A stretch of DNA of 58,531 nt from Occultella aeris (GTDB lineage Bacteria; Actinomycetota; Actinomycetes; Actinomycetales; Beutenbergiaceae). Positions 19,487 to 28,266 of the stretch are shown in pieces. A program made the position numbers and the translations under genes. Location: contig NZ_CACRYJ010000035.1 of assembly GCF_902703175.1 (NCBI RefSeq), positions 1 through 58,531 on the forward strand, in the 5' to 3' direction. Positions within the stretch are counted from its first letter, which is position 1, and each line of letters starts with the position of its first letter. The notes under the pieces are model-generated. The model searched no databases and was not told where the DNA came from. It saw only the letters and a list, made by a program, of their open reading frames with translations.

Positions 19487-20881
19487 TTACGGGTGGGTCA
19501 TCGAGGCGACGTCCAGCGCCGCGTCGAGTTGCTCCGGGGTCACCTCGCCGCGCTCCACGTAGCCGAGGTCCTCCACGGCCTGGCGGATCGTGAGGCCCTG
19601 GGCCACCGAGTGCTTGGCGATCTTCGCCGCCGCCTCGTATCCGATGATCCGGTTCAGCGGGGTCACGATCGATGGCGAGGACTCGGCCAGCTCGCGGGCC
19701 CGCTCGACGTTCGCCGTGATCCCGTCAACGCACTTCGTGGCCAGGGCGCGGGAGGCATTCGCGAGCAGGTTGATCGACTCGAGCAGGTTCCTGGCCAGCA
19801 CCGGCAGCATCACGTTCAACTCGAAGGTGCCACTGGCACCGGCGAACGCGATGGCCGCGTCGTTGCCGATCACCTGGGCGGCGACCATCAAGGTTGCCTC
19901 CGGGATCACCGGGTTCACCTTGCCCGGCATGATCGAGGACCCGGGCTGTAGGTCGGGCAGTGCGATCTCGCCGATGCCGGCGCGCGGGCCGGAACCCATC
20001 CACCGCAGGTCGTTGCAGATCTTCACGAGCGAGACCGCGATCGTGCGCAGCTGGCCGGAGGTCTCCACCAGGGAGTCCTGCGCGCTCTGCGCCTCGAAGT
20101 GGTTCGGCGCCTCGGTCAGCGGCAGCCCGGTGTTCTCGGCGACCAGGGCGATCACGCGCTGCGGAAAGCCCGCCGGCGTGTTGATGCCCGTGCCGACGGC
20201 GGTTCCTCCGAGGGGCAGTTCGGCCAGCCTGGGCAGGGCGGAGGTCACCCGGGCGATCCCGTTGCGGATCTGCTGGGCGTAGCCGCCGAACTCCTGGCCG
20301 AGCATCACGGGTGTGGCGTCCATCAGGTGCGTACGGCCCGCCTTGACGACGTCGGCGAACTCGGTCGCCTTCGCCTCGAGGGAGGTTGCGAGGACCTCCA
20401 GGCCGGGCAGGAGTTCGGTGATCACGGCCTCGGTGGCGGCGATGTGGATCGAGGCTGGGAACACGTCGTTGGAGGACTGCGACGCGTTCACGTGGTCGTT
20501 CGGGTGCACCTCGGTGCCCGCCTCGGTGGCGAGCGTGGCGATCACCTCGTTGGCGTTCATGTTGGACGACGTCCCCGAACCGGTCTGGAACACGTCGATC
20601 GGGAAGTGCGCGTCGAACTCCCCGGCGATGACCCGGTCCGCGGCAGATCGGATCGCATCCGCCCGCGTCTGGTCGAGGACGCCGAGCTCGGCGTTCGCCG
20701 TCGCCGCCGCACGCTTGATCTGGGCCAGCGCGGCGATGTGGTGACGCGAGATCCCGGTGCCGGAGATCGCGAAGTTCTCCACCGCACGCTGGGTCTGGGC
20801 GCGGTACTTGGCGTCCTTGGGCACCCGCACCTCCCCCATCGTGTCGTGCTCGATGCGGTATTCGGTCGCGTCCTGCGTCAT
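19487..20881 (-). CDS. fumC: class II fumarate hydratase
   Basis: Catalyses reversible hydration of fumarate to L-malate in the TCA cycle; a soluble homotetramer without an iron-sulfur cluster. The 464-residue protein carries the superfamily signature [11 protein letters not shown]. Other substrate-binding stretches are [27 protein letters not shown] and the catalytic-His region [10 protein letters not shown]. The ATG at 20881 has GGAG a few bases upstream; a GTG one codon earlier is possible. It is divergent from the coiled-coil membrane protein gene, and a strong terminator follows its stop. Confidence 0.97.
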   Translation of the reverse strand: MTQDATEYRIEHDTMGEVRVPKDAKYRAQTQRAVENFAISGTGISRHHIAALAQIKRAAATANAELGVLDQTRADAIRSAADRVIAGEFDAHFPIDVFQTGSGTSSNMNANEVIATLATEAGTEVHPNDHVNASQSSNDVFPASIHIAATEAVITELLPGLEVLATSLEAKATEFADVVKAGRTHLMDATPVMLGQEFGGYAQQIRNGIARVTSALPRLAELPLGGTAVGTGINTPAGFPQRVIALVAENTGLPLTEAPNHFEAQSAQDSLVETSGQLRTIAVSLVKICNDLRWMGSGPRAGIGEIALPDLQPGSSIMPGKVNPVIPEATLMVAAQVIGNDAAIAFAGASGTFELNVMLPVLARNLLESINLLANASRALATKCVDGITANVERARELAESSPSIVTPLNRIIGYEAAAKIAKHSVAQGLTIRQAVEDLGYVERGEVTPEQLDAALDVASMTHP

Positions 20882-21144
20882 CACTGCTCCGTGGTCGATT
20901 TCGAGGTCGGTCCAAGTATCTCAGCCGAGGACCGGGCCGGCGGACCCCAACACATCGGTCCGGTCCGGGCCACGGGCTCCATTTTCGGGTTCCCGGAATC
21001 CGCTCGGTGCGTTCGACGTCGGTTGTCGTCGCGTATCTCGGTGCTCGACCGCCGATGGTGACTACTCCCCGCACCGGGCAACCCCGGGCCCGCCAGGGTC
21101 TGCAATCATCGGCAGTCACGGTCCGGACACGAAGGGGACGACTG

Positions 21145-22743
21145 ATGGGTGACCTGTTCGCCTGGTGGCTCGGCGGCGGAGACTGGTACGACCTGCAGCA
21201 ACGGCGCCGCATCGATGACCTGGAGGTCGCGCACCATGCCTCCCAGTCCGCGATGCGGCGTCAGATGCAGCGCACGACGACAGATCTCGCGACGCGCGTG
21301 GACCAGTTGGAGAACGCCCTGGTGGCCGTCGTCGACCTCGAGGACACCCGTGAACAGTTGACCGAGCACGCGGACGCCGCGGCGACCCGGCGGTTCGCTC
21401 GGGAGGTCGTCGCGACGATCCCGGCTCTCCGTAGCGGCGGCGCGGACCGCGTGCCCGGGGACCCGCCGCCGGATGTGCCTGGATACTGGCTCCATCCGGC
21501 CAGCCGGGCGCTCGCCGCAGAGCTCGATCCCGGCGCGGGCGACCCCGAGGGCCTGCTCGCTGAGGCCCGCCGTCGGGACACCTTCCAGACGGACCAGACC
21601 ATCGTCTGTCTTGCGGCCATGACCGGCCGACCCGAGCGTGCGTACCCGCTGCTTCCCAGCATGTATCCGTCGACCGATCAGGTGACCGACGACGAGCTCC
21701 TGATCTGGCGTGCGGTGGCATCCGGACGGTTCGGCGTGCCGGCCTGCGCGGGCCTGGTCGATGCTCTGCGACAGGTCGTCCGGGTCGACGAAGCTCTCGT
21801 GGGTCGGATCGAAGAGATCGCCATCGGCGCTCGGCGCGACAGCGGGCCGGCGGCCGTCGACGCGGGCCGCGCCCTCGAGCAGCTCCACGGCTGGGTCGAA
21901 TCGATCGTGACCGCGCCGCCGACGCAGGCACCGGGCGAGTCGGCGTCCACCGACGATGCCCTGGCCGACCAGTTGGCCCTGCTGATCACGAGGGGCGCGC
22001 CCGGGGAGGAGGCCATCCTGCGCAGAATGGTCCAGATCCGCAGCGCGCTCGCAGCGATCGGGGTCTCCGATGGCCCGGCCCTACCGCCGACACCCGATCA
22101 CACGACCGTCGGCTCGGTCCGTCAGACGGTTCTCGGCGACCTCGATGTGCAGCCGAGCGGTCCGAAGTGGAGGCTCCAGATGCTCGGCGGAGACGGGGCC
22201 GACCCGAACGCCCCACCGAACCCCGAGCATCGGCGCGTTGCGCTACGGGTGGTCGCGCCCGCCGTCGAGCAGCTCGCCCGCCGCCTCGTGGGTCAGACCA
22301 GGACGGCACCTCCCGAGAGCGCCGACGTGCGCGTCGGGCACGGCGTCACGGTCACGGTGACGCCGACCGGGCCGACGTCCTCGACCTGGCAGAAGCAGGT
22401 CATGACGACCCCGCCACGGCCGGCCTGGCGTCGGCCGACCGGGATCGGGCTCGGCGTGGTCGCGATCGCGTTGGTCCTGCTCGGGCTGCAGAGCACCGGC
22501 TGGATCGCCCTCGCCGTGATCGCTGCCATCGGTGCCGGCACGGTCCTTCTCCAGGACCGGCAGGAGGCAGCGAGGTCGAGCACCGAGGCCCAGTCGCAGC
22601 GCCAGCGCGCCGAGCGTCAGATCCAGGACGCACAGGAACAGCTGCGCAAGGCGTCCGAGGACTCGGCGGCCGCCGCCGTCGCAGGGGACACCCTGCAGCA
22701 GGGCATCGTCACCTGGCTCGAGCGGCTCGACTCACCGCACTGA
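21145..22743 (+). CDS. hypothetical protein with C-terminal membrane hairpin and coiled coil
   Basis: A 532-residue protein I cannot assign. Residues 1-85 are charged and helical (DLQQRRRIDDLEVAHHASQS onward), probably a coiled coil. Residues 85-380 are soluble, mixed and Asp/Pro-rich. Residues about 430-475 form two adjacent hydrophobic helices, followed by a Gln/Glu/Arg/Ala-rich coiled-coil tail. The ATG at 21145 follows a clear GAAGGGGA ribosome-binding site; the frame is open further upstream but without a Shine-Dalgarno. It stands alone between fumC and the carbohydrate island. The 263-bp gap between fumC and this gene holds no other ORF I can support. Confidence 0.65.
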   Translation: MGDLFAWWLGGGDWYDLQQRRRIDDLEVAHHASQSAMRRQMQRTTTDLATRVDQLENALVAVVDLEDTREQLTEHADAAATRRFAREVVATIPALRSGGADRVPGDPPPDVPGYWLHPASRALAAELDPGAGDPEGLLAEARRRDTFQTDQTIVCLAAMTGRPERAYPLLPSMYPSTDQVTDDELLIWRAVASGRFGVPACAGLVDALRQVVRVDEALVGRIEEIAIGARRDSGPAAVDAGRALEQLHGWVESIVTAPPTQAPGESASTDDALADQLALLITRGAPGEEAILRRMVQIRSALAAIGVSDGPALPPTPDHTTVGSVRQTVLGDLDVQPSGPKWRLQMLGGDGADPNAPPNPEHRRVALRVVAPAVEQLARRLVGQTRTAPPESADVRVGHGVTVTVTPTGPTSSTWQKQVMTTPPRPAWRRPTGIGLGVVAIALVLLGLQSTGWIALAVIAAIGAGTVLLQDRQEAARSSTEAQSQRQRAERQIQDAQEQLRKASEDSAAAAVAGDTLQQGIVTWLERLDSPH

Positions 22744-22767
22744 GCTGGGACAGCGCCCTCCTGCACG

Positions 22768-23403
22768 TCAGGCCGGTGAGAGGTTCCAGTTGTCCGGGTC
22801 GTGGTTGGCGTCGACCTCCGCGCGGCGCTCGGCCGCGGTGGTGGTCGGTCCCCAGATCTTGCTGAGTGCCCAGGCGGGGAGGCTGAGTCCGCACGCGATC
22901 GTGATCGGTGGCAGCGCCCAGACCGGGGTCATGGCGAGCACGACCGGGACCGTCAGGAGGGTGCGGATCGGCGCGGTGAACACCAGGCGTCCGGCCTCGG
23001 TGATGACGGCGGCGCGGTCGGTGTCGAGGCTGACGGTGGCAGCGGCCCGGATGTAGGCGCCGATCAGGGCACCCACCATCCAGTAGACCGGGACGAGCAC
23101 GCCGACGAAGAAGACCCGGGTACCGCCCTCGAACGCCGTGACCATGAGCCAGGTCGTCGCGGCACCGAGGATGACGTAGGCCCACCAGGCCAGTGAGACG
23201 GGCAGGTCACGGCCCGTCGTGCGGCGGATCTGAGCGAACACGACACGCCCGGAGACGTCGCCGTGTTCGTCCAGATCCGCCATCACGCGGGCGTTCCCTG
23301 CGAACGCGGGGATGACCGCGGCCACGCTCACCACCCCCAACAGCCCTGCCCAGTTAGCCGCGATCAGCGCCGCCGGGACCCGTAGGAACCTGTTCAGATC
23401 CAT
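22768..23403 (-). CDS. DUF624 (YesL-like) membrane protein
   Basis: A 211-residue protein with five or six hydrophobic helices and the DUF624 look: short MDLNRFLRVP start, helix 1 IAANWAGLLGVVSVAAVIPA, and GRDLPVSLAWWAYVILG in the middle. DUF624 proteins such as Bacillus YesL are usually encoded with carbohydrate ABC importers, as here: it is the last gene of the minus-strand set binding protein, permease, permease, DUF624, starting 12 bp after the second permease. Its molecular role is unknown; an accessory or regulatory function for the importer is inferred from context. Confidence 0.8.
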   Translation of the reverse strand: MDLNRFLRVPAALIAANWAGLLGVVSVAAVIPAFAGNARVMADLDEHGDVSGRVVFAQIRRTTGRDLPVSLAWWAYVILGAATTWLMVTAFEGGTRVFFVGVLVPVYWMVGALIGAYIRAAATVSLDTDRAAVITEAGRLVFTAPIRTLLTVPVVLAMTPVWALPPITIACGLSLPAWALSKIWGPTTTAAERRAEVDANHDPDNWNLSPA

Positions 23404-23415
23404 CGCCGACGCCCT

Positions 23416-24393
23416 CTACTTGAGCCCGGATCCGACGAATCCGTTCACGAACTGCTTCTGGAAGAAGAAGAACATGACGATCATCGGGACGGCGGCCATC
23501 GTGGTGCCCGCCATCAGCAGGTTGAACTCCGTGCCCGCCTCCTGCCGGAACACCGAAAGCCCGAGCTGGATCGTGCGTAGGTTCGTGCTGGAGGTCACCA
23601 ACAACGGCCAGAGGAAGTTGTTCCACCCGGCCTCGAACGCCAGCAGCGCCACCGTGAGCATCCCGGGCCGGATCAGCGGTGCCATGATCTGCACGAACGT
23701 GCGCGCCTCGGAGGCGCCATCGATGCGTGCCGCCTCCATCAGCTCGGTCGGCGTGGAGATGAAGAACTGCCGGAACAGGAAGATGTTGAACGGCGAGACC
23801 AACCCCGGGATCAACAGCGCCCACCAGGTGTCGTACCAGCCGGTGCCGCCCTGCCCGAAGAGGTCGTTGCCGCCGGCGAACGGCACGAACCGGATCATCA
23901 GGAACTCAGGGATGACGATCGCGTAGAACGGGATCATCATCGAGGCCAGGATGAATCCGAAGATCACCGACGACCCCTTGAACCGGATCTTGGCCAGCGC
24001 GTAGCCCGCCATCGACCCGAACACCAGGTTCGAGATCGTGTGCACCACGGCGATGATGAAGCTGTTGCGCGCATAGATCCCGAACGGGGCACGCTCCAGC
24101 GCCACCGTGAAGTTCTCCCAGTGCCATTCCGCGGGCCACATCGGCATATCCGACGAGAAGATCTCCGGCGAGGATCGCACCGACGTCAGGAACATCCAGA
24201 CGAATGGCAGCGCCATCACGAACGACACCACGATCAGCAGGACGGTCAATGCCACCCGCGAGATCCGTCGCTTCGTGCTCGCCGAACGCTTGTTGGCCTG
24301 CTTCGCAGTTCGAGCCGCAGCCTTGCGCTCGGCGGCGCCCTGTTCGGTGCCCGCCGACGCATCGAGGGTCCCGGGGAATACGGTGTCAGTCAT
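23416..24393 (-). CDS. carbohydrate ABC transporter permease (MalG/LacG type)
   Basis: Inner-membrane subunit of a CUT1-family sugar importer, 325 residues with a polar 45-residue N-terminal tail and six helices. The cytoplasmic EAA loop, which docks the ATPase, reads ELMEAARIDGASEARTFVQI with the typical G about ten residues before the end. The end, QKQFVNGFVGSGLK, is the classic MalG-type C-terminus. ATG 24393 overlaps the stop of the upstream permease by 8 bp, so the pair is coupled; a GTG three codons earlier is possible. No ATPase gene is present in the cluster. Confidence 0.92.
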   Translation of the reverse strand: MTDTVFPGTLDASAGTEQGAAERKAAARTAKQANKRSASTKRRISRVALTVLLIVVSFVMALPFVWMFLTSVRSSPEIFSSDMPMWPAEWHWENFTVALERAPFGIYARNSFIIAVVHTISNLVFGSMAGYALAKIRFKGSSVIFGFILASMMIPFYAIVIPEFLMIRFVPFAGGNDLFGQGGTGWYDTWWALLIPGLVSPFNIFLFRQFFISTPTELMEAARIDGASEARTFVQIMAPLIRPGMLTVALLAFEAGWNNFLWPLLVTSSTNLRTIQLGLSVFRQEAGTEFNLLMAGTTMAAVPMIVMFFFFQKQFVNGFVGSGLK

Positions 24394-25315
24394 CTTTACC
24401 ACCCGTGATACGTCGCGAGAAGATCGTCAGGACGACCAGCACAATCAACAGCACCACGGACTGAGCTGTCGCCAGACCCATCCGGAACTGCTGGAACGCC
24501 GTCTGATAGATCTGATACGTGATGACCGTCGTCGAGTTCGCCGGACCACCGTTCGTCAGGTTGTAGATCAGGTCGAACGTCTGGAAGTTCCCGACGATGG
24601 ACGTCACCAGGATGAAGAACGTCACCGGCTTGAGCATCGGTATCGTGATCCGGAAGAACTTCTGCACGGCCGACGCACCGTCGATGTCGGCGGCCTCGTA
24701 CAACTGCTGGTCGATCCCCTGCAACGATGCCAGATAGATCATCATCTTCAGGCCGATGCCCTGCCAGATCGTCACAAGGATGACCGACGGCAATGCCTGC
24801 GACGGACTGGCCAGGAACGCCTGGTTCGGCACCCCGAAGAAGCCGAGCACGATGTTGAACAAGCCGTTCCCGCCCGGCGAGTAGATCCACAACCAGATCA
24901 TCGCGATCGCGACGGTCGCCGTGACGTGCGGCAGGAACACGGCGGTCCGGAAGATCGAGTTTCCCCGAAGGCCCTGGTTCAGCATCACGGCCAACGCCAG
25001 CGAGATCAGGATCGAGATCGGGATCCCGACGATCGCCATGATGAAGTTGTTGCCCAGCGCCTTCCAGAACACCGGGTCGTTCGCGAGGGTCACATAGTTG
25101 TCGAACCCGAGGAACTCCGGCGGGTTCAGCATGTCGTAGTTCGTGAAGCTCAGAATGATCGACACAAGGACAGGCAGGCCCGTCCACAGAGCGATCTGAA
25201 CCGTCGCCGGGGCGGCGAACAGCAAACCCCAACGCCCCTGCCGCTGGGTCAACGTGGGCGTTCGACGTCGCCGGGTCGTGGACAGGGTCTGCCTGTCGAC
25301 CGTGTTTGTACTCAT
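24386..25315 (-). CDS. carbohydrate ABC transporter permease (MalF/LacF type)
   Basis: Partner permease of the sugar importer, 309 residues with six helices (first: GLLFAAPATVQIALWTGLPVLVSI). The EAA loop is QQLYEAADIDGASAVQKFF. ATG 25315 has AGGAAC upstream and follows the binding-protein stop by 26 bp. The longer frame to 26209 runs antiparallel-phase through the binding-protein gene and is discarded. Together with the second permease it forms the heterodimeric membrane channel. Confidence 0.92.
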   Translation of the reverse strand: MSTNTVDRQTLSTTRRRRTPTLTQRQGRWGLLFAAPATVQIALWTGLPVLVSIILSFTNYDMLNPPEFLGFDNYVTLANDPVFWKALGNNFIMAIVGIPISILISLALAVMLNQGLRGNSIFRTAVFLPHVTATVAIAMIWLWIYSPGGNGLFNIVLGFFGVPNQAFLASPSQALPSVILVTIWQGIGLKMMIYLASLQGIDQQLYEAADIDGASAVQKFFRITIPMLKPVTFFILVTSIVGNFQTFDLIYNLTNGGPANSTTVITYQIYQTAFQQFRMGLATAQSVVLLIVLVVLTIFSRRITGGKDD

Positions 25316-25341
25316 CGACTGTTCCTGACGAGCTATCCGGC

Positions 25342-26619
25342 TCAGACGCGCGAGAGCGCGTCCTGGGAGGCCGCCGCGAGGGCGTCGATGGCCTGCTGCG
25401 CCGTCTTCTGTCCGGTGACGGCCGCCTCGAGCTCGGGAGCGACCAGGCCACGGATCTCCATCCAGGCAGGGCTGCCGCCCTCGAACGCCGTGGCGTAGTC
25501 GAAGTTGTCGATCGTGTACTGCGCCATGAGGTTGTCGGTCACGACCGGGTCCTCGATGTCGGTCCGGGCAGGCACCTTGCCACTCTCGGTGACCGCGGTC
25601 AGCAGCGGCCCGGCTTCGAGCATGTAGCTCATGAGCTCCTGGACCTTCTCCGGGTTCGCGCTGCGGGCAGACATGGTCAACAGGGTGCCACCGGTCCACA
25701 TCACCGGGTCGCCGCCGGCCTCCGCGGAGGGCAGCAGGAACATGCCCATCGCGTCCTCGGTCACCATGTCCGGGCTCTGCTCCGTGAACGACGGCCACAG
25801 GCTCGAGTTGAGCAGATCGACGGCCGCCTGGCCCTGCTGCCAGGGACGGGGCTGTCCCTCGGCGCCCTTGATGTCGAAGTTCGCGGTGCCGTCGGCGACG
25901 AGGTCGAGCATGTACTGCAGCGCCGCGACCCCGGTGCCGTCGGTGAAGGTCACCTCGGTGCCGTCGTCGTTGAACAGCCGCCCGCCGAAGCAGCCGAGGA
26001 GGTGGCTCCAGGTCTGGCGGATGTTCGAGGAGAACAGGTCGATGCCCACGCCTCCGTCCGGCGTGACCTCCTTGAGCGCCTCGCGCAGATCGTCCAGGTT
26101 GGTGGGGATGTCGGCGATGCCCGCCGCGTCGAACATCTCCCGGTTGTAGATGCAGATGCGACCGTCGACGAAGAACGGCAGTGCGTGCAACGTGCCCTCG
26201 TAACGGCACTGGGCGAGCAGGTTCTCGTTGACCGGGAGCCCGTCCAGCAGAGACTCCGGCAGTTCGGTCAGGACGCCCTTGTGGGCGAACGGCTCCACCC
26301 AGCCGGCCCCGGGCATGATCATGTCGGCGACCAGGCCACCGGCCACCGAGGTGGACAGCTTCTCGTTCAGCTTCGTCCAGTCCGTGTAGTCGACCTTGTA
26401 GGTGAATTCACTGCCCTCGAAGAAGCCGTCGAGGATGCCGCCCTCGAACGCCGCCTTGCCCGTGGTGCCCGCGAACTCGGGCGTGAGGATCGAGATCTCG
26501 CCGCCGCCACCACCGCCGTTGCCGCCACCACCGCTGCCGCCGCCGGAGCAGGCCGCGAGGGCGAGCGCGGAGATGGACACACCGGATGCGGCCAGGAAGT
26601 CTCGTCTGCGAAGCGTCAT
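25342..26619 (-). CDS. extracellular carbohydrate-binding lipoprotein (ABC importer)
   Basis: A family 1 solute-binding protein of 425 residues. The N-terminus MTLRRRDFLAASGVSISALA is a twin-arginine (Tat) type signal and is followed by a lipobox (LALAAC), so it is exported, perhaps folded, and lipid-anchored. A run of Gly residues follows the Cys as a flexible linker. The mature part has the two-lobe binding-protein pattern (LNEKLSTSVAGGLVADMIMPG; GQAAVDLLNSSLWPSF). ATG 26619 follows AAAGGAC. It is the first gene of the importer operon and lies 352 bp after the regulator gene. The sugar is unknown; the DUF624 partner favours a plant-type oligosaccharide. Confidence 0.92.
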   Translation of the reverse strand: MTLRRRDFLAASGVSISALALAACSGGGSGGGGNGGGGGGEISILTPEFAGTTGKAAFEGGILDGFFEGSEFTYKVDYTDWTKLNEKLSTSVAGGLVADMIMPGAGWVEPFAHKGVLTELPESLLDGLPVNENLLAQCRYEGTLHALPFFVDGRICIYNREMFDAAGIADIPTNLDDLREALKEVTPDGGVGIDLFSSNIRQTWSHLLGCFGGRLFNDDGTEVTFTDGTGVAALQYMLDLVADGTANFDIKGAEGQPRPWQQGQAAVDLLNSSLWPSFTEQSPDMVTEDAMGMFLLPSAEAGGDPVMWTGGTLLTMSARSANPEKVQELMSYMLEAGPLLTAVTESGKVPARTDIEDPVVTDNLMAQYTIDNFDYATAFEGGSPAWMEIRGLVAPELEAAVTGQKTAQQAIDALAAASQDALSRV

Positions 26620-26826
26620 TGCTTTGTCCTTTCGGATCTGGGGTGGGCGCTCTGACCCAACCCCTGTGAGTGGTGAACCGCTGGCACCTGTCGTGCCGAC
26701 GTGCCGCCGGGGAGCTGCGGATCTCACGTGTGCGGAGGTCTGTGTACTTGTGGGGTCCGAGTCCGACGATGGACGCGGGTGGGCTTCAGTCGTGACGCTA
26801 GCCACGCCGTGGGCGCGGACCCGCCT

Positions 26827-26895
26827 TGTTGCCGTTTGTTGCCTCAGTCTGCTCATTACTGAACATCTCTGCTCACGCATGTTCAGTGCTGAGCA
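26827..26895 (-). promoter_or_regulatory. paired operators upstream of the sugar importer operon
   Basis: Two 16-bp dyads of the same design, TGCTCATTACTGAACA (26850-26865) and TGTTCAGTGCTGAGCA (26880-26895), fit TGYTCANTRCTGARCA and are exactly 30 bp apart, close to three helical turns. They lie about 230-275 bp upstream of the binding-protein ATG. A further direct repeat TTGTTGCC occurs twice 10 bp apart (26827-26834, 26837-26844). A TAGCGT -10-like hexamer on the minus strand is at 26795-26800. I infer that the adjacent DeoR/LacI-type regulator binds the dyads. The rest of the 352-bp gap (26620-26971) holds no gene I can support. Confidence 0.7.
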
Positions 26896-26971
26896 TGCTA
26901 CATCACATCGGTGCGACCCGTGCCGAAGCGGCCGCTGCGTTCACCGCCACGGCAGGACGGCACCGCGAGGG

Positions 26972-28081
26972 TCAGACCCGCGCCGTCGAGGCACGCTCGT
27001 TCAGCGCCGGAGTGAGGATGACTCGGCGGACGGGCAGGTCGGATCCGCCGGGCGCGAGCCTGGAGAGCATCAGTTCCACGGCGTACCGCCCGATCATCGC
27101 CTTCGGTGGGCTCATGGCGGTGATCGCGGGCGAGGCGAGGTTCGCCACCTCATCGTTGTAGCTGATCACGGAGAGGTCGTCGGGCACCCGGACGCCCACT
27201 TCGGCGCAGCGGCCGACGAGCTCGAGGGCGTCGTCGTCCGGGTGCACGAGGACCGCGGTGGCGGCGCCGGCCCGCATCCGCTCGATGAACTCGTCCAGAG
27301 CCGCCCGCCAGCCGGGGTCGGAGTACACCCTGATCGTGGCGTCGGGCGTGCCGTCGATCGGCAGCCCGAGTTCTTCGCAGGCCGCACGCCAGCCCCGCCG
27401 CAGCTGGCCCGCGGTGACCGAGTCGGAGACCATGAGCGCGACCCTCCGGTGCCCGCGGGCGTGCAGATAGCGCATGGCCAGCACCGCACCGAGTTCATGG
27501 TCGGTCGAGACAGCCTCGATCGGCTGGGAGTGTGGCCCGACCTCGAGCTGCCGTTCCGCCAGCGTCACCGGCACCCCGAGCGACGCCAGCCACCCCCCCA
27601 GATCCGGCTCGGCAACCCGCGGGTCCGGAGCCAGGATCAGTCCGTCCACGTGGGTGCTCTCGAGCAGACCCTCGACGTCCTTGCGGTATTCGGCCGGCTC
27701 GTAGGTCGAGCCCCGTAGCGCGATGGTCGCACCGCGCTCATCGGCCGCGGCCGTCGCGCCCCTGGCAATCTCCGGCCAGTAGTTGTGACGCAGGGTCGGC
27801 ACCACCATGCCGAGCACGAGGCCCCGGCCCGTCTGTCGGGCCGGCCCCAGGCGGGCGTCCGCCGCGACCCGCACCTGCCGCACCCCGCCGCGGACCCGGT
27901 GCGCGTGGCCCTCGTGCGCGAGCAGCCCCACGTCGCGGCGCACCGTCACGGCGGTGACGCCGAGCGTCGCGGCGAGCGCGTCGATTCGATGCGTCGCACC
28001 GTCCTGGAGCACCGCCAGGAGTCGCTCCCGCCGATCTTCGGGCAGAAGGGCGCGCGGACCGCCCGCTGACTCGTCGTCCAT
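26972..28081 (-). CDS. chimeric transcriptional regulator: DeoR-type HTH with LacI/PBP1-type sensor domain
   Basis: A 369-residue regulator. Residues about 12-65 form a DeoR-type winged helix (RRERLLAVLQDGATHRIDAL, then TLGVTAVTVRRDVGLLAHEG). Residues about 85-365 form a LacI/periplasmic-binding-protein-like sugar sensor (GLVLGMVVPTLRHNYWPEIA; ILAPDPRV; VISYNDEVANLASPAITAM). Most DeoR proteins instead carry a phosphosugar-isomerase-like sensor, so this is a recognised but less common combination. ATG 28081 follows GGAG by 8 nt. It is divergent from the dehydrogenase-isomerase pair and upstream of the importer, so it probably represses both until the transported sugar or its product binds. Confidence 0.88.
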   Translation of the reverse strand: MDDESAGGPRALLPEDRRERLLAVLQDGATHRIDALAATLGVTAVTVRRDVGLLAHEGHAHRVRGGVRQVRVAADARLGPARQTGRGLVLGMVVPTLRHNYWPEIARGATAAADERGATIALRGSTYEPAEYRKDVEGLLESTHVDGLILAPDPRVAEPDLGGWLASLGVPVTLAERQLEVGPHSQPIEAVSTDHELGAVLAMRYLHARGHRRVALMVSDSVTAGQLRRGWRAACEELGLPIDGTPDATIRVYSDPGWRAALDEFIERMRAGAATAVLVHPDDDALELVGRCAEVGVRVPDDLSVISYNDEVANLASPAITAMSPPKAMIGRYAVELMLSRLAPGGSDLPVRRVILTPALNERASTARV

Positions 28082-28162
28082 CTTCGGTACTCCAGTCCCA
28101 CGAGCGGTGGCAGATCCGTGCCACCGCACGAGCCGGTGATCAGTCCGCTACCATGCGGATCG

Positions 28163-28179
28163 TCATGTAACGTTCATGA
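28163..28179. promoter_or_regulatory. short dyad in the divergent regulator/dehydrogenase promoter region
   Basis: TCATGTAACGTTCATGA has TCATG/CATGA arms around a TAACGTT core and lies in the most AT-rich part of the 185-bp gap between the regulator and the dehydrogenase gene. It could be a regulator site, but it does not match the importer operators, so the assignment is weak. Confidence 0.3.
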
Positions 28180-28266
28180 TCGTACTTGATCTAATCGAGC
28201 CAGGCCCACGCACACCTCCCGATGATGGGATGCGCTCACTCACCCGACGATGGGATACGAGGAACC

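Noticed and set aside
24386-26209. Extended frame joining the first permease to an upstream Arg/Gly/His-rich segment
   Set aside because: The upstream part is an out-of-phase reading of the binding-protein gene; the ATG at 25315 with AGGAAC gives the expected permease length.
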